From Conexibacter woesei DSM 14684 (GTDB lineage Bacteria; Actinomycetota; Thermoleophilia; Solirubrobacterales; Solirubrobacteraceae), in the NCBI RefSeq assembly GCF_000025265.1, contig NC_013739.1, forward strand, positions 2,976,001 through 3,040,000: a stretch of 64,000 nucleotides of DNA, in the 5' to 3' direction. Position numbers and translations under genes: made by a program. Under the pieces are notes generated by a model. It made no database searches and was not told where the DNA came from. It was given only the letters and a program-made list of their open reading frames with translations. How positions within the stretch are numbered: position 1 is the stretch's first letter; each line of letters starts with the position of its first letter. Below are positions 35,325 through 43,444 of this stretch, piece by piece.

Positions 35325-35352
35325 CGAAACCCCCGCATTTGCGGTGGTTTCG
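35325..35352. terminator. Bidirectional terminator-like hairpin
   Basis: CGAAAC ... GTTTCG outer arms enclose a CGCA/TGCG inner stem, with A and T runs on both sides as in bidirectional intrinsic terminators. It ends 5 bp before the first 21-codon ORF. Confidence 0.5.
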
Positions 35353-35357
35353 TTCCG

Positions 35358-35423
35358 ATGGAGAGAGCCGCGCGGCGTACAAACCGCGTCGCTGTCGCCA
35401 CGGGCGCTATCTCCGTGGTGTGA
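35358..35423 (+). CDS. Possible 21-residue microprotein, copy 1
   Basis: The ORF reads M-E-R-A-A-R-R-T-N-R-V-A-V-A and ends A-I-S-V-V before TGA. A second copy at 36119 has the same length and the same stop position, and 9 of its 17 base differences fall at third codon positions, as expected if the peptide is under selection. No ribosome site is clear. It may instead be the end of an old repeated gene. Confidence 0.3.
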   Translation: MERAARRTNRVAVATGAISVV

Positions 35424-35585
35424 TGCGGCGCCGGCGAGCATCGCAACCTGTCGAGCGGATCACGGGGTCCACGCCGACCCGCAGGTCGCTCTCGGCCCGG
35501 ATGTCGCCACGGCGCCCGCGGCTGCGATGAGTTTTCCGCGCGGCTTCGGTCTCAGACACCGACACTCACCTGAAGGAGCAGCCAG

Positions 35586-35870
35586 ATGTCTTTTCAGTCC
35601 TATCTCGACAACATCGAGCTCAAGACCGGCAAAACGCCGGCCGAGTTCGTCGCGCTGGCGGAAGCGAAGGGCATGACCCAGCCGGTTGCCAGAGCCGGGC
35701 CGATCCTCGCCTGGCTGAGAGAGGAGTTCGGGCTCGGCCGGGGCCACGGCATGGCGCTCGTGCACGTCATCAGAAACGGTGACCGCATCAGCGACAAGCA
35801 CGTCGGCAGCGACGGCACGCACAGCGACCCGAGCGATCGCCTCCGACTGGACGGCCTCGCCGCTCGCTAG
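35586..35870 (+). CDS. DUF4287 domain protein
   Basis: A 94-residue intact protein that starts at ATG 35586 after GAAGGAG. It shows the DUF4287 pattern S-F-Q-S-Y-L-D-N-I-E, K-T-G-K-T-P-A-E-F and W-L-R-E-E-F-G-L-G-R-G-H-G-M-A, which is followed by a short polar tail. The biochemical role of this domain is not established; it is common in soil actinobacteria, sometimes next to DUF5655-type nucleotide-binding proteins. AGA codons are used for several arginines. It stands alone between two copies of the 21-codon ORF. Confidence 0.85.
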   Translation: MSFQSYLDNIELKTGKTPAEFVALAEAKGMTQPVARAGPILAWLREEFGLGRGHGMALVHVIRNGDRISDKHVGSDGTHSDPSDRLRLDGLAAR

Positions 35871-36551
35871 CAGTCACCGATGGCTTCGGTGCGCAGGCTG
35901 CTCCTCGATGCGTCAGCCAGGTGGACGGGTTCGACATCGTCGCTTGCCGCGGCTCGCCCTGTGGATTGTCGGGTGGATCGTGACGTCTGCACGAGTGGCA
36001 ACCAACTGAGGTCGATCTCTCCGAGGTGCTCTCGGGAGACGCGGTAGTGGTTTGCGAGAGCCAGGCTGTACCGAGAGCGCCTCTTGGACAACCTTGCTTC
36101 GAGGGGCGCTGCGTTCCGATGGAGAGAACCGGGCGGCGTACAAACCGCATGGCGGTGTCCGGCGCCGCCATTTCGATCGTCTGAGGTGGCGAAGTAGCGA
36201 CTCCGAGGGCGCGACGATTCAGGCGGCGTGGCGTAAAGGCGCAGTGCGTGACGGACGATCTCGGAGGTGATCGTTTCGTCAGCTCAGGCGCGCTCGGCGA
36301 GTTGGTCGTCGCGGAGTTCGGGGTCAAGCCTGACGGACTCGACGCTTGATGATCACGGCGCTCAGCAACATCACCAAGCACGGTCGAGAGTACCTGCGAC
36401 GGCAGACCGACCGGCAACTGCCTCGAAACGACCTCGATCGAGCTGCCGACAGACCAGGCCGGCGAGGCGTGGGCGAAACGTAGCCCGCTGCCTCGTGCTC
36501 TGCGGCGCGAACTGCCGCGCCCGCACGAGTCGACGGCGATACTCCGGTCCA
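35871..36551. other. Accessory spacer with short ORFs
   Basis: No full-length gene is convincing in these 681 bp. Besides the second 21-codon ORF (36119-36184), two short ORFs are joined by TGATG: GTG 36248 to TGA 36349 (33 residues, ending E-F-G-V-K-P-D-G-L-D-A) and ATG 36349 to TAG 36483 (44 basic residues). The overlap suggests they were once coupled genes; they resemble nothing I recognise. Base composition is less GC-biased than in the flanking operons. Confidence 0.4.
36119..36184 (+). CDS. Possible 21-residue microprotein, copy 2
   Basis: It reads M-E-R-T-G-R-R-T-N-R-M-A-V-S and ends A-I-S-I-V before TGA. Similarity to copy 1 starts 7 bp before the ATG and stops at the stop codon. The first 37 bases of the repeat (36112-36148) differ at two positions only. 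It contains the small palindrome ACCGC-ATG-GCGGT. Confidence 0.3.
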   Translation: MERTGRRTNRMAVSGAAISIV

Positions 36552-37175
36552 ATGCAGAACAGGACGCTCATCGCTATCTCGCTCGCGGTGTCGCTCGTCG
36601 CGGTGACGTTGACGGGATGCGGCTCGTCAACCTCGACGGTCACGGTCCCCGCGGCCACCGAAGCAGCCGTAGACACGGCGCCCGGCCGGACCGCTCCGGA
36701 GACGGCGTCCGTTGTATCGACGATCCACGATCGTGCCGGGGACGTTCAGGACGACAACTACAAGCGCCATCCCGAGCGGACGAATCTCGACATCGTCAGA
36801 GCGATGCTGCGGCGCGACGGGGACGGCCTCAGGCTCTCGATCACCACGGCCGGCCCGCCCAGAGGGAAGTCGATCTACGCCCTGTACTACTTCGACGAGC
36901 CGGGCGAGCAGGGCGGGATCGTCGAAGTGCGCACGACCGGCACGACCGCTCACACGGTCGCGTCCGACGCCGACTTCTCTTACTCCGAGCGGCTCGACGA
37001 TCTCACGTCAATCGACGGCCGCACTGTGACCGTGACCGTGCCCGACGAGTATGTGGAGCCCCTGGACAAGTGGACCGTGGCCGTCGCGTCTCGCGGGGAG
37101 ATACCCGAGATCAGCGACGACGCACCGAACCTGAAGCGCGGCCAGGTGGGGTTCTCGATGACCCCGTTTCCGTAG
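36552..37175 (+). CDS. Small lipoprotein of unknown function
   Basis: A 207-residue secreted protein. Residues 1-22 are a signal peptide ending in the lipobox T-L-T-G-C with Cys23; a Ser/Thr/Ala tether follows. The mature part has a H-D-R-A-G-D-V-Q-D-D-N-Y motif near residue 62 and then predicted beta strands (G-L-R-L-S-I-T-T-A), reminiscent of a single DOMON-like or carbohydrate-binding sandwich. I do not recognise the family. The frame is open upstream to 36267, but homology-free basic sequence there makes ATG 36552 the better start. It stands alone. Confidence 0.7.
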   Translation: MQNRTLIAISLAVSLVAVTLTGCGSSTSTVTVPAATEAAVDTAPGRTAPETASVVSTIHDRAGDVQDDNYKRHPERTNLDIVRAMLRRDGDGLRLSITTAGPPRGKSIYALYYFDEPGEQGGIVEVRTTGTTAHTVASDADFSYSERLDDLTSIDGRTVTVTVPDEYVEPLDKWTVAVASRGEIPEISDDAPNLKRGQVGFSMTPFP

Positions 37176-37386
37176 GCCTCTCTCTGAGAAGCCTCGAACT
37201 CCTCGAACAGCCAGCGCCGTTCGGTCGAGAGGCGCCTCCCGACACGAAGGGAGCCACCTGAATGTGCTTCGACGCCGTCCAGCGCGACCCACCGACCGCG
37301 CATCGCATCGCAGCGCGACGGCGTACAACCGCGTTCTCGTGCAGGCTCCTACGCTGAGCGCGCTTAAGCAACCGACGAGCGCAGAT

Positions 37387-38595
37387 TCAGCTCGAAGAGG
37401 AGAATGGCTTACCCGGCCATTTGGTCAGATCCTCGAAGAGTTCGCTATCGGGAAAGTCAAAGACAGAGGTCGGATCAAACCTGCCGTGGGTAATCGGGAA
37501 GTGTCCCTGTTGGAGGTCAATGCATCGCCAAGGCAGTTCGATGTCTAACGCTCGCGTGGGCTCGGGGTGCAACCAGAGCGTCGGCGCACAACGCGCGATG
37601 CTCCATGGCCGCAGCTCTCCATCGAAGAAGAGGACACCAACTACGTGGCGCTTACGGAATCTGCCCGACTCGGCCGTGAAGAGGCCATTGCCACGGCGGT
37701 TGGAATCGGCGGTTGTCGGCTGTGAGCCGGTGTGAATGCCGATCGATGGGCCGAGCAGCGCTGCCAGAACGTCGTCATCGTCGATGCCCATGCGGTCCAT
37801 CCGCACCGCGATCATCAGAGGAACATCCGGCCTTCCGTATTTGCTGGCCTTCGCGTCAAGCCGAGCCAACAGCGTGCCGGCGTGATCCCAGGTGGCGCTA
37901 TCGGACGGCCCGGCAGAAATTGCTGGTCCGGGCTTACACCGATCCTCCGGCCGGCGGGGCCATGCTCGGAAGGAGAAGGTCCATTCGCCGACATGCTCCA
38001 CGCGGCTTGGTCATGCGGCGCCATTGAAGGTTCGGTCCTGTGCGGCTCGGATGTCCTCCCAACAGAGCGAGGCGAGCCAGTGCTCCAGATGCTTGCGAAC
38101 GTCGCGCATCCGAGGTGGCTGCGCACCTTCGTGCTCGATCTCGAACCAGAGCCAAAAATCGTCGGCCCGTGTGCGATTGATAGCAGCGACGATACGCGCG
38201 ATACGTCTTGCACGGCCCTCGCCTTCGCTGTCGCCGATGGCTGTAGCCTCAAGCAGCAGCCGACATCCGTTGCTCTTGAGTTGGAAGTCAGGTCGCTTGG
38301 TCACCCCGGGCAGCTTCGGGTGAGGAAGGATCTCAAAGCCCAGCCGTCGATGAAGCTCGTGCAGGTACAACTCGAACCAGGCTGCATGGAACTCGATATT
38401 GTCGCCCGACGACAGCCGCGCCCGGAGCTCTTCTCGTTGGGACGGTGGATACTCCTCGAACCATGCGTTCAGCAGACGGCGCACTCGGTCGAACGCCGGG
38501 TCTCGAACGCGGTCGAGAAAATGCCAGATTGGTTCCTCACCAGCGATGGAGGGATCGTCGCGTGGACGGTCAGGGAATAGTGCATTAGCCGTCAT
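37387..38595 (-). pseudogene. Hypothetical protein gene interrupted by an in-frame UGA
   Basis: Two open stretches, 38595-38014 (194 codons) and 38010-37387, are in the same frame and separated by one TGA at 38011-38013. Read through, they make one protein of about 402 residues. The first half has I-E-F-H-A-A-W-F-E-L-Y-L-H-E-L and K-R-P-D-F followed by L-L-L-E-A-T, resembling a PD-(D/E)xK-like core. The second has K-A-S-K-Y-G-R-P-D-V-P-L-M-I-A-V and D-D-D-D-V-L-A-A-L-L-G, which I associate with the C-terminal part of the same family of uncharacterised proteins. It may be a nonsense mutant, or two separate products with a restart at GTG 38001. It lies behind the CBASS-like genes, so it may once have been a third component. 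Confidence 0.6.
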
Positions 38596-38727
38596 AGCGA
38601 GCCCGGCTGGAGTTGGAACTCGCGCTGAAGACTCGGCGGAGTCGCCGCCTTTCGCGGACCACCGTCGATGAAGCCGGTTCGAGATTTCGTCGGGATGGCA
38701 CGGTCTGCTTTGAGGGGCTGTCCAATC

Positions 38728-40077
38728 TCAAGGACGGAAAGGCCGGCCTCTTGCGTAGATGTTCACGACGAACCAAGCGCTCGTGGCGACCACCTCGTTG
38801 TTACGCACAAGCAGCGCGCGCACCAGATGGCTTCCCGTGTACGCCGTGTTCTCCCAGTTCTCCGTCTGGTCGCTGTTCGTTCCTCGTCGGCTGTCCCGCG
38901 CTCTGAAGATCTCTCCGCGCAGGCCCGAAGCGTTCCGGGCATGCGCACCCGTGTTCGCCACCTGCCACCAGACATCAACATGGTTAGGCGCTGATATCTC
39001 AGCCTTGAAGCGAAGCTTGTGCCCAGCGAATACGACTGGTCCACCGGATGAATATGGCCGCCGGGTCTGTCCGCGCTTCCCTCGTTGCGTCGACGCGGTG
39101 ATCTCCACGGCGTATCGCGCGTCCGAGCGTTCCGCCCATCCACGATCGCTCGGCGTCTGCGCGTGGCTGTAGTCGCCGACATGGAAACCAAGCGAAGTAG
39201 GCGTTCGGGCTGGAAAGTCATCGCCGAGCAGTTCGCGCCAGATGTCGGTCGCCTCGATGACGTCGGTGGCAGCCATCGCCTGGTCGGCCCACTGGACCGC
39301 CTCGTCAAGTTCGCGGACGAAAGACGCGAAACTCTCCTGCGTCCAACGCCCGGCAAGATTCTCGGTCGGCAAAACAGGATTCAAGACCACTGGTGGTCTC
39401 GTCATACCGGCGAGGTGCGCGTGCAGATTGCGAAAGGTCTGAGTGATGCGGTCGGCGTCGTCCGCAACGCTCGGCATGCATTGGGCCACCAAGACCTGCA
39501 ACACAATGGACTTGACGGCAGTTCGGACAGACTGCTGCTCGGCGCGCCATCGCTTGAGCATCTTGACGGTGCGCAAGAAGTAGGCACCTTGGCTTGTACA
39601 CCATCGCGTGTACTCTGCCGGTGCGGTCTCGTGCCAGCCCTCACCTCGGCGGGGAGCCTCGAGCGGTGCGTCGTGGTTGGCGTATCGGACCGGGACGACA
39701 TCGACGTGGAAGCCGCCGACGTTGTCTTCTGCATATTCCAGACGCACGCAAGGTTGTTTACGACGCACGCGCGCTCTGAACCGCCCGTCCGATCGAAAGC
39801 GCTTCTCCAGTTCGCTCAACGCGTCGTCGGCGGTCGTGTTCCCGCCGACACAGACGGCAACCAAGTCAACGTCGTATTCACCACCACGGACCGGCTCAAT
39901 CGCGGTCCCGTTTGCATAAGAGCCTTGGAGGAAGACGTTGCCTTGGGCAATGTCATAGCTGGCGAGCAGGAAGTCAGAAACCGTGCGGGCTGCACTGTTC
40001 ATCCGTGGGACCTGAGGATCCCCCAGGGAAATGTTCTGGAGAAACTGTTCGAAGTTCGCTGACAGGTCAACTGCCAT
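38728..40077 (-). CDS. CD-NTase (CBASS-type oligonucleotide cyclase) with AGS-C sensor domain
   Basis: 449 residues. The nucleotidyltransferase core has G52-S53 followed by D69-V-D71 and a third carboxylate, Asp126 (F-H-V-D-V-V-P), so the catalytic triad is complete. A helical middle part (about 170-290) follows. Residues about 320-445 match the adenylyl/guanylyl-and-SMODS C-terminal sensor domain: L-R-F-K-A-E, V-D-V-W-W-Q-V-A-N-T-G, L-R-G-E-I-F and Y-T-G-S-H-L-V-R-A-L-L-V-R. Such enzymes make cyclic oligonucleotides after phage infection. Its ATG lies 11 bp inside the upstream membrane-protein gene, so the two are coupled. Confidence 0.85.
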   Translation of the reverse strand: MAVDLSANFEQFLQNISLGDPQVPRMNSAARTVSDFLLASYDIAQGNVFLQGSYANGTAIEPVRGGEYDVDLVAVCVGGNTTADDALSELEKRFRSDGRFRARVRRKQPCVRLEYAEDNVGGFHVDVVPVRYANHDAPLEAPRRGEGWHETAPAEYTRWCTSQGAYFLRTVKMLKRWRAEQQSVRTAVKSIVLQVLVAQCMPSVADDADRITQTFRNLHAHLAGMTRPPVVLNPVLPTENLAGRWTQESFASFVRELDEAVQWADQAMAATDVIEATDIWRELLGDDFPARTPTSLGFHVGDYSHAQTPSDRGWAERSDARYAVEITASTQRGKRGQTRRPYSSGGPVVFAGHKLRFKAEISAPNHVDVWWQVANTGAHARNASGLRGEIFRARDSRRGTNSDQTENWENTAYTGSHLVRALLVRNNEVVATSAWFVVNIYARGRPFRP

Positions 40078-40579
40078 GGCTCTTCCTGTTCCGGTGCGTC
40101 ACGGCGAGCTTGCGCCAGAAGAACGGCGAGAGATGGGAGCGGACATCTCCGAGGAAACTATCGACGCAGCCCGCTATCGCCGGGTATTCATCGTCGGGCA
40201 GCGCCGATCTTGGATCAGCCCGAGGAGGATCTCGCCAAGCATCCGCGATCAGAGTTCTCGTCGCCGCCTTGATCTCGCAGACGAGTGTGTCGTAGCTGCG
40301 TTTCATGTACTTCGACTCGCTACCAATCCATGCTCGGTAGTACGTCTGCTGTTCTTGAAGCTCGTGAAAGCGATCGATCAGCTTTCGATCACCAGCTTCA
40401 CCGCGCCGACGAATGCGGTAGAGCATCTCTTCCCATGCAACCGCGGCTCTGACGGCCTCGCCGTAGAGCGCGCGCCGCCGTTCGCGCTTGTTGGCAAGGT
40501 AAGCAACCAAGGCCGAGAGCACTGCGACGCTCACGGTCGCTGCCGCCGGAACTGCGATTTGGAGGGTGGATGCCGTCAT
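40067..40579 (-). CDS. Single-span membrane protein, candidate CBASS effector
   Basis: 170 residues. One hydrophobic segment (about 8-28, A-V-P-A-A-A-T-V-S-V-A-V-L-S-A-L-V-A-Y) is followed by K-R-E-R-R-R, so the N-terminus is outside and the rest inside. The cytoplasmic part is mostly helical (A-W-E-E-M-L-Y-R-I-R-R and F-H-E-L-Q-E-Q-Q-T-Y-Y). It matches no effector I know by sequence (not Cap14/Cap15, NucC or a patatin). ATG 40579 is preferred because TATGCT lies 10 nt upstream; ATG 40594 is possible. The overlap with the CD-NTase gene argues that it is the killing partner, perhaps a membrane-disrupting one. Confidence 0.65.
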   Translation of the reverse strand: MTASTLQIAVPAAATVSVAVLSALVAYLANKRERRRALYGEAVRAAVAWEEMLYRIRRRGEAGDRKLIDRFHELQEQQTYYRAWIGSESKYMKRSYDTLVCEIKAATRTLIADAWRDPPRADPRSALPDDEYPAIAGCVDSFLGDVRSHLSPFFWRKLAVTHRNRKSHGS

Positions 40580-40594
40580 CGGGATCGCGAGCAT

Positions 40595-40918
40595 ATCCGG
40601 CAAACGGGACGGTTTCTCATACCGATGCCTTGATCGTTGGCCGCGAAAGCGATGCGCTTTGGCCGAAGCTTGTCTTGCTCTTCGGCGCCTCGTCTGATCT
40701 TGTCTTCGCTTCGATTGGCGAAATAGTGGTCCGGACGAGCGCGCCAACGCCCGCCCGGACCGGTTGCACCGAAGGTACGAGCTTCGGCGCACCGCACACC
40801 GTAGACCGTGCGGGTCTTCTGCTGGCGCGTTTCCGTCGGCCGGCCCGGGCGTGGTTGCTGCGGCTGTGGTGTTCTGCTGCGTGCTTCTCGGTGCTCGGAC
40901 CGAAAGGAGCCGGACGCA
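40595..40918. other. Spacer between the defence operon and the element genes
   Basis: These 324 bp separate divergent genes. ORFs exist on both strands (for example 40570-40950 plus), but they lack ribosome sites and recognisable domains. GAAAGGAG lies at the right end, before the start at 40919. I see no clear att site or long repeat here. Confidence 0.5.
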
Positions 40919-41323
40919 ATGTTGATCACGCTCAGACGGGCGCATCGTGATGTGCTGTACGCGGCGGTTGTCGCGGATCTCAGCGGTGTCGGGGATATCT
41001 ACGCGGCGTTGTCGCAGGGGGATGTGGAGGAGGCGCGGAGGCTGCGGCAGCGCTTCGGGCTGGGGATGCGGTTGCTCGATGATCTCGGTTGGGGCGAGGA
41101 TGATCCGGGTGAGGAGTTCGCGGTCACGATGGAGCCGGCCGCGTTGGCGGCGGCGTTGCGGCATTTGAATGCGGTCGCGGCGGATGGGGTGCGGATTCAC
41201 GTCGATGGCGATCGTTCCGAGCAGGAGGCGACGAAGGAGTGTGCGGACGCGTGCGAGGCGATCGGGGACGTGCTCGCGCGGTTGGCTGAGCGTGAGGACG
41301 GCGAGCGCTCGGGCGGCTGGTGA
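40919..41323 (+). CDS. Hypothetical protein, first gene of the integrative-element cassette
   Basis: A 134-residue acidic protein (M-L-I-T-L-R-R-A-H-R-D-V-L-Y-A-A) with helical segments and no membrane span. ATG 40919 follows GAAAGGAGC. The stop overlaps the next ATG (TGATG). It begins a chain of five small coupled genes leading to the replication-relaxation protein. Function unknown; the position suggests a regulatory or maintenance role in the element. Confidence 0.65.
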   Translation: MLITLRRAHRDVLYAAVVADLSGVGDIYAALSQGDVEEARRLRQRFGLGMRLLDDLGWGEDDPGEEFAVTMEPAALAAALRHLNAVAADGVRIHVDGDRSEQEATKECADACEAIGDVLARLAEREDGERSGGW

Positions 41324-41583
41324 TGTCGCGCAGACGAAACGTCGCGCGGCCCGGTGGGTTCGGTCGGGCGGTGCGGGAAGTTCGGGCGCGGCGGGGGCTG
41401 TCTCAGATGGGGCTCGGTCGGGCGGCGGGGTTGCATCACAACTACGTGGGTGCGATCGAGCGTGGCGAGATCAATCCGACGATCGACAAGCTCGCGGTCG
41501 GGCTCGACATGCCGCTCTCGGAGCTGGCCGTGATCTATGAGCGCAACGTCGCTGAGGATGCGTCGGGAGTGCGGCGGTCGTGA
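41323..41583 (+). CDS. XRE-type helix-turn-helix regulator
   Basis: An 86-residue Cro/CI-like protein: F-G-R-A-V-R-E-V-R-A-R-R-G-L-S-Q near residues 13-28, then L-G-R-A-A-G-L-H-H-N-Y-V-G-A-I-E-R-G as recognition part, then N-P-T-I-D-K-L-A. ATG 41323 overlaps the preceding stop; GTG 41320 is an alternative. It probably controls the element's small operon. Confidence 0.85.
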   Translation: MSRRRNVARPGGFGRAVREVRARRGLSQMGLGRAAGLHHNYVGAIERGEINPTIDKLAVGLDMPLSELAVIYERNVAEDASGVRRS

Positions 41584-41834
41584 CGCACGTGCTGACGCTG
41601 TGGCTGACCGATCGGCAGGCGGCGGCGCTGGGGTTGGTCGCTCGGGTCGAGGCGGTGTCGGTGACCGAGACGATCCGGGCTGCGATCGATGGGCTGATCG
41701 CGGCGCGGCTCTCGGATGCGGAGTGGAGACAGCGGGCGATCCTCGACACCCTGACGGCGCTCGCTGATGGGCTCGGAGTCAGCGTCGCCGAGCTGTTGCC
41801 GCTGTGCGAGCGCACGATCGGCGAGTCGTCGTGA
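41580..41834 (+). CDS. Small helical protein, ribbon-helix-helix-like
   Basis: 84 residues. L-T-L-W-L-T-D-R-Q-A-A-A-L near the start and V-S-V-T-E-T-I-R-A-A-I-D-G-L fit a ribbon-helix-helix fold; an acidic helical tail follows. GTG 41580 overlaps the XRE stop (GTGA). Function unknown; probably DNA binding or element copy control. Confidence 0.6.
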   Translation: MTHVLTLWLTDRQAAALGLVARVEAVSVTETIRAAIDGLIAARLSDAEWRQRAILDTLTALADGLGVSVAELLPLCERTIGESS

Positions 41835-42061
41835 GCGGGCGCCGGCATGTGACGACGGTGCGGTTCGACGCCGACCTGTGGGAGCGGCTGTGCGCGACCG
41901 CCGATCGGCTCGGCGTGCATCGCGCGGAGCTGGTTCGGGATGCGACGCGCGAGCACGTAGCCCGCCTCGATCAGACCGATCGGCTGACGCGCCTTGAGCA
42001 GCGCGTCGGGGTGATCGCGCGGACCATCCTGCGGCTCTCCGGACGGCCGCAGGGGCGCTGA
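41831..42061 (+). CDS. Ribbon-helix-helix DNA-binding protein
   Basis: 76 residues. V-T-T-V-R-F-D-A-D-L-W-E-R-L and L-G-V-H-R-A-E-L-V-R-D-A-T-R-E are typical of a CopG/Arc-type RHH repressor, followed by a C-terminal helix. GTG 41831 overlaps the previous stop (GTGA). It is the fourth coupled gene of the cassette. Confidence 0.7.
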   Translation: MSGRRHVTTVRFDADLWERLCATADRLGVHRAELVRDATREHVARLDQTDRLTRLEQRVGVIARTILRLSGRPQGR

Positions 42062-42194
42062 CGAATGGCTGACACAGTGCTTACACGGCGAGCTGTGCGG
42101 GCGGCGGATCTGTACCGCTGGGACCGTCGGGAGGACGTTTGGTTGATGGGATGCGTCTCGCCGGCGACACCCTTTGGAGAGATCAGAGATCGAG

Positions 42195-42440
42195 GTGCGT
42201 CAGCCGAGGCTGACGCGGATGAGCGAAGCGCAGGAGCGCGAGGCCGTCGCGCTGCTCGCGCGCGTGCTGGCCGGCGCGACGGCGCCGGTCGGACGGCGGC
42301 GCGGTTTGGCCGGCGGTTCGAGCGGCGAGATGGGCGGCGCTTTCGACGGCGCCGTCCGACAACGCCGGAGTGGCCGGACGGCCCGTCGTCGCAGGAGATC
42401 GGGCAGAGCTGCAAGACCCGAAATAGGGAGGAGATCGTGA
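42195..42440 (+). CDS. Hypothetical protein coupled to the replication-relaxation gene
   Basis: 81 residues, strongly basic in the second half. The middle reads M-S-E-A-Q-E-R-E-A-V-A-L-L-A-R-V-L-A, an amphipathic helix. The start is uncertain (GTG 42195, ATG 42219 or TTG 42174). The main support is that its TGA overlaps the next ATG (TGATG), the same linkage used by its neighbours. The 133-bp interval before it (42062-42194) holds nothing convincing. Confidence 0.45.
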   Translation: MRQPRLTRMSEAQEREAVALLARVLAGATAPVGRRRGLAGGSSGEMGGAFDGAVRQRRSGRTARRRRRSGRAARPEIGRRS

Positions 42441-43438
42441 TGTCTTCCCCTCTTCGTGGGCGTGCGGGGCGGGTGACGCAGGCGCAGGTGTGGGAGCTGG
42501 CAGCGCATCTGACCGACCGTGATCGAGAGATCGTGGTGACGTTGTTTGAGCAGCGAGTGTTGCGGACCGATCAGATGGCGGTGTTGTTCTTCTCGTCGGT
42601 GCGGCGTGCGCAGGATCGGATGCTGTTCCTCTACCGCCACCGTGTGGTCGATCGGTTCTACCCGGCCGCTCCGCGTGGGAGGGGCAAGCCGCAGGCGCAC
42701 TGGCTGCTGGACGACGCGGGCGCTCACATCGTCGCCGCATGTCTCGACGTGGACCGCAAGGCGCTGCACTGGGAGCGCCGCAGCGACTGGGGCGCGCACC
42801 GGCACCTCGCGCACCGGCTCGGTGTCAACGGGTTCGTGACCGGGCTGGTCGCGGCGACGCTGAAGGCCCCTGGTGTTGGTGTGGCGCGGTGGCATGGTCC
42901 GCGTGCGGTCGCCAGAGTGATTCCGGGCGGGCTGACTGAGAAGCCGATCCCGGATGCCGGGTTCCAGCTCTCGACGGCGGAGGGGCGGGTGGAGTGCTTG
43001 CTGGAATGGGACCGTGGGACCGAGTCAGCGTCGGTGTTGAGCGAGAAGCTGCATCGGTATCGGCGGGCGTCGCAGGACGCGCGCGGCGGACCGGTCGCCA
43101 ACGTGCTGTTCGTGGTCCCGTCCGAGCAACGGGTGGAGACGCTGCACCGCGCGCTCGTGGACGCTGATCAGCCGTCGGAGTGGGACCGCGTGCGGGAGCA
43201 CTGGAAGGACTGGCCGCTGCTGGTCACGACGACCGGCGAGCTGGACGACTTCGGTCCGCTGGGTCGGATCTGGCGGCCGGTCAATCAGGAACGGCGGTTC
43301 CTCGTTGCGCTGGCCGATCTGCCGCCGCATGACGAAACCGAGGACCCGGTCCCGCTCGCTGACTGCCTCGGTCGGCGGTGGCGCAAGGACAACCCGGAGT
43401 TCTGGGCGCGGCTGTCGCCCTTGACCGCACGGAGGTGA
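42440..43438 (+). CDS. Replication-relaxation family protein
   Basis: 332 residues. The N-terminal winged-helix part (L-T-D-R-D-R-E-I-V-V-T-L-F-E-Q and T-D-Q-M-A-V-L-F-F) and the later L-E-W-D-R-G-T-E block match the replication-relaxation (Rep_relax) family of actinobacterial and Firmicute mobile elements. ATG 42440 follows GGGAGGAG. The frame is open back to 42065, but the extension has no family similarity. It probably starts or relaxes element DNA for replication or transfer; no relaxase or transfer genes are seen, so the element may be mobilisable or degraded. Confidence 0.78.
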   Translation: MSSPLRGRAGRVTQAQVWELAAHLTDRDREIVVTLFEQRVLRTDQMAVLFFSSVRRAQDRMLFLYRHRVVDRFYPAAPRGRGKPQAHWLLDDAGAHIVAACLDVDRKALHWERRSDWGAHRHLAHRLGVNGFVTGLVAATLKAPGVGVARWHGPRAVARVIPGGLTEKPIPDAGFQLSTAEGRVECLLEWDRGTESASVLSEKLHRYRRASQDARGGPVANVLFVVPSEQRVETLHRALVDADQPSEWDRVREHWKDWPLLVTTTGELDDFGPLGRIWRPVNQERRFLVALADLPPHDETEDPVPLADCLGRRWRKDNPEFWARLSPLTARR

Positions 43439-43444
43439 TGCCGG

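Larger units (their letters stand above)
35094..35585. other. Spacer between the gentisate operon and the DUF4287 gene
   Basis: A 492-bp stretch with no large gene. It holds a ribbon-helix-helix-like fragment on the minus strand (35100-35211), two terminator-like hairpins (35254-35271 and 35325-35352) and the first copy of a 21-codon ORF (35358-35423). It marks the left edge of the accessory segment. Confidence 0.6.

Noticed and set aside
36267-36551. A 95-residue N-terminal extension of the small lipoprotein
   Set aside because: It would bury the signal peptide, which must be N-terminal.
38011-38013. Selenocysteine at the in-frame UGA
   Set aside because: No SECIS-like hairpin was recognised after the codon, the family is not a known selenoprotein, and a nonsense mutation is simpler.
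40570-40950. A plus-strand ORF in the spacer right of the defence operon
   Set aside because: No ribosome site, no domain, and it overlaps the well-supported start at 40919 in another frame.
42065-42439. A longer, 457-residue replication-relaxation protein
   Set aside because: The extension is Arg-rich without family similarity, while GGGAGGAG and the TGATG overlap favour ATG 42440.
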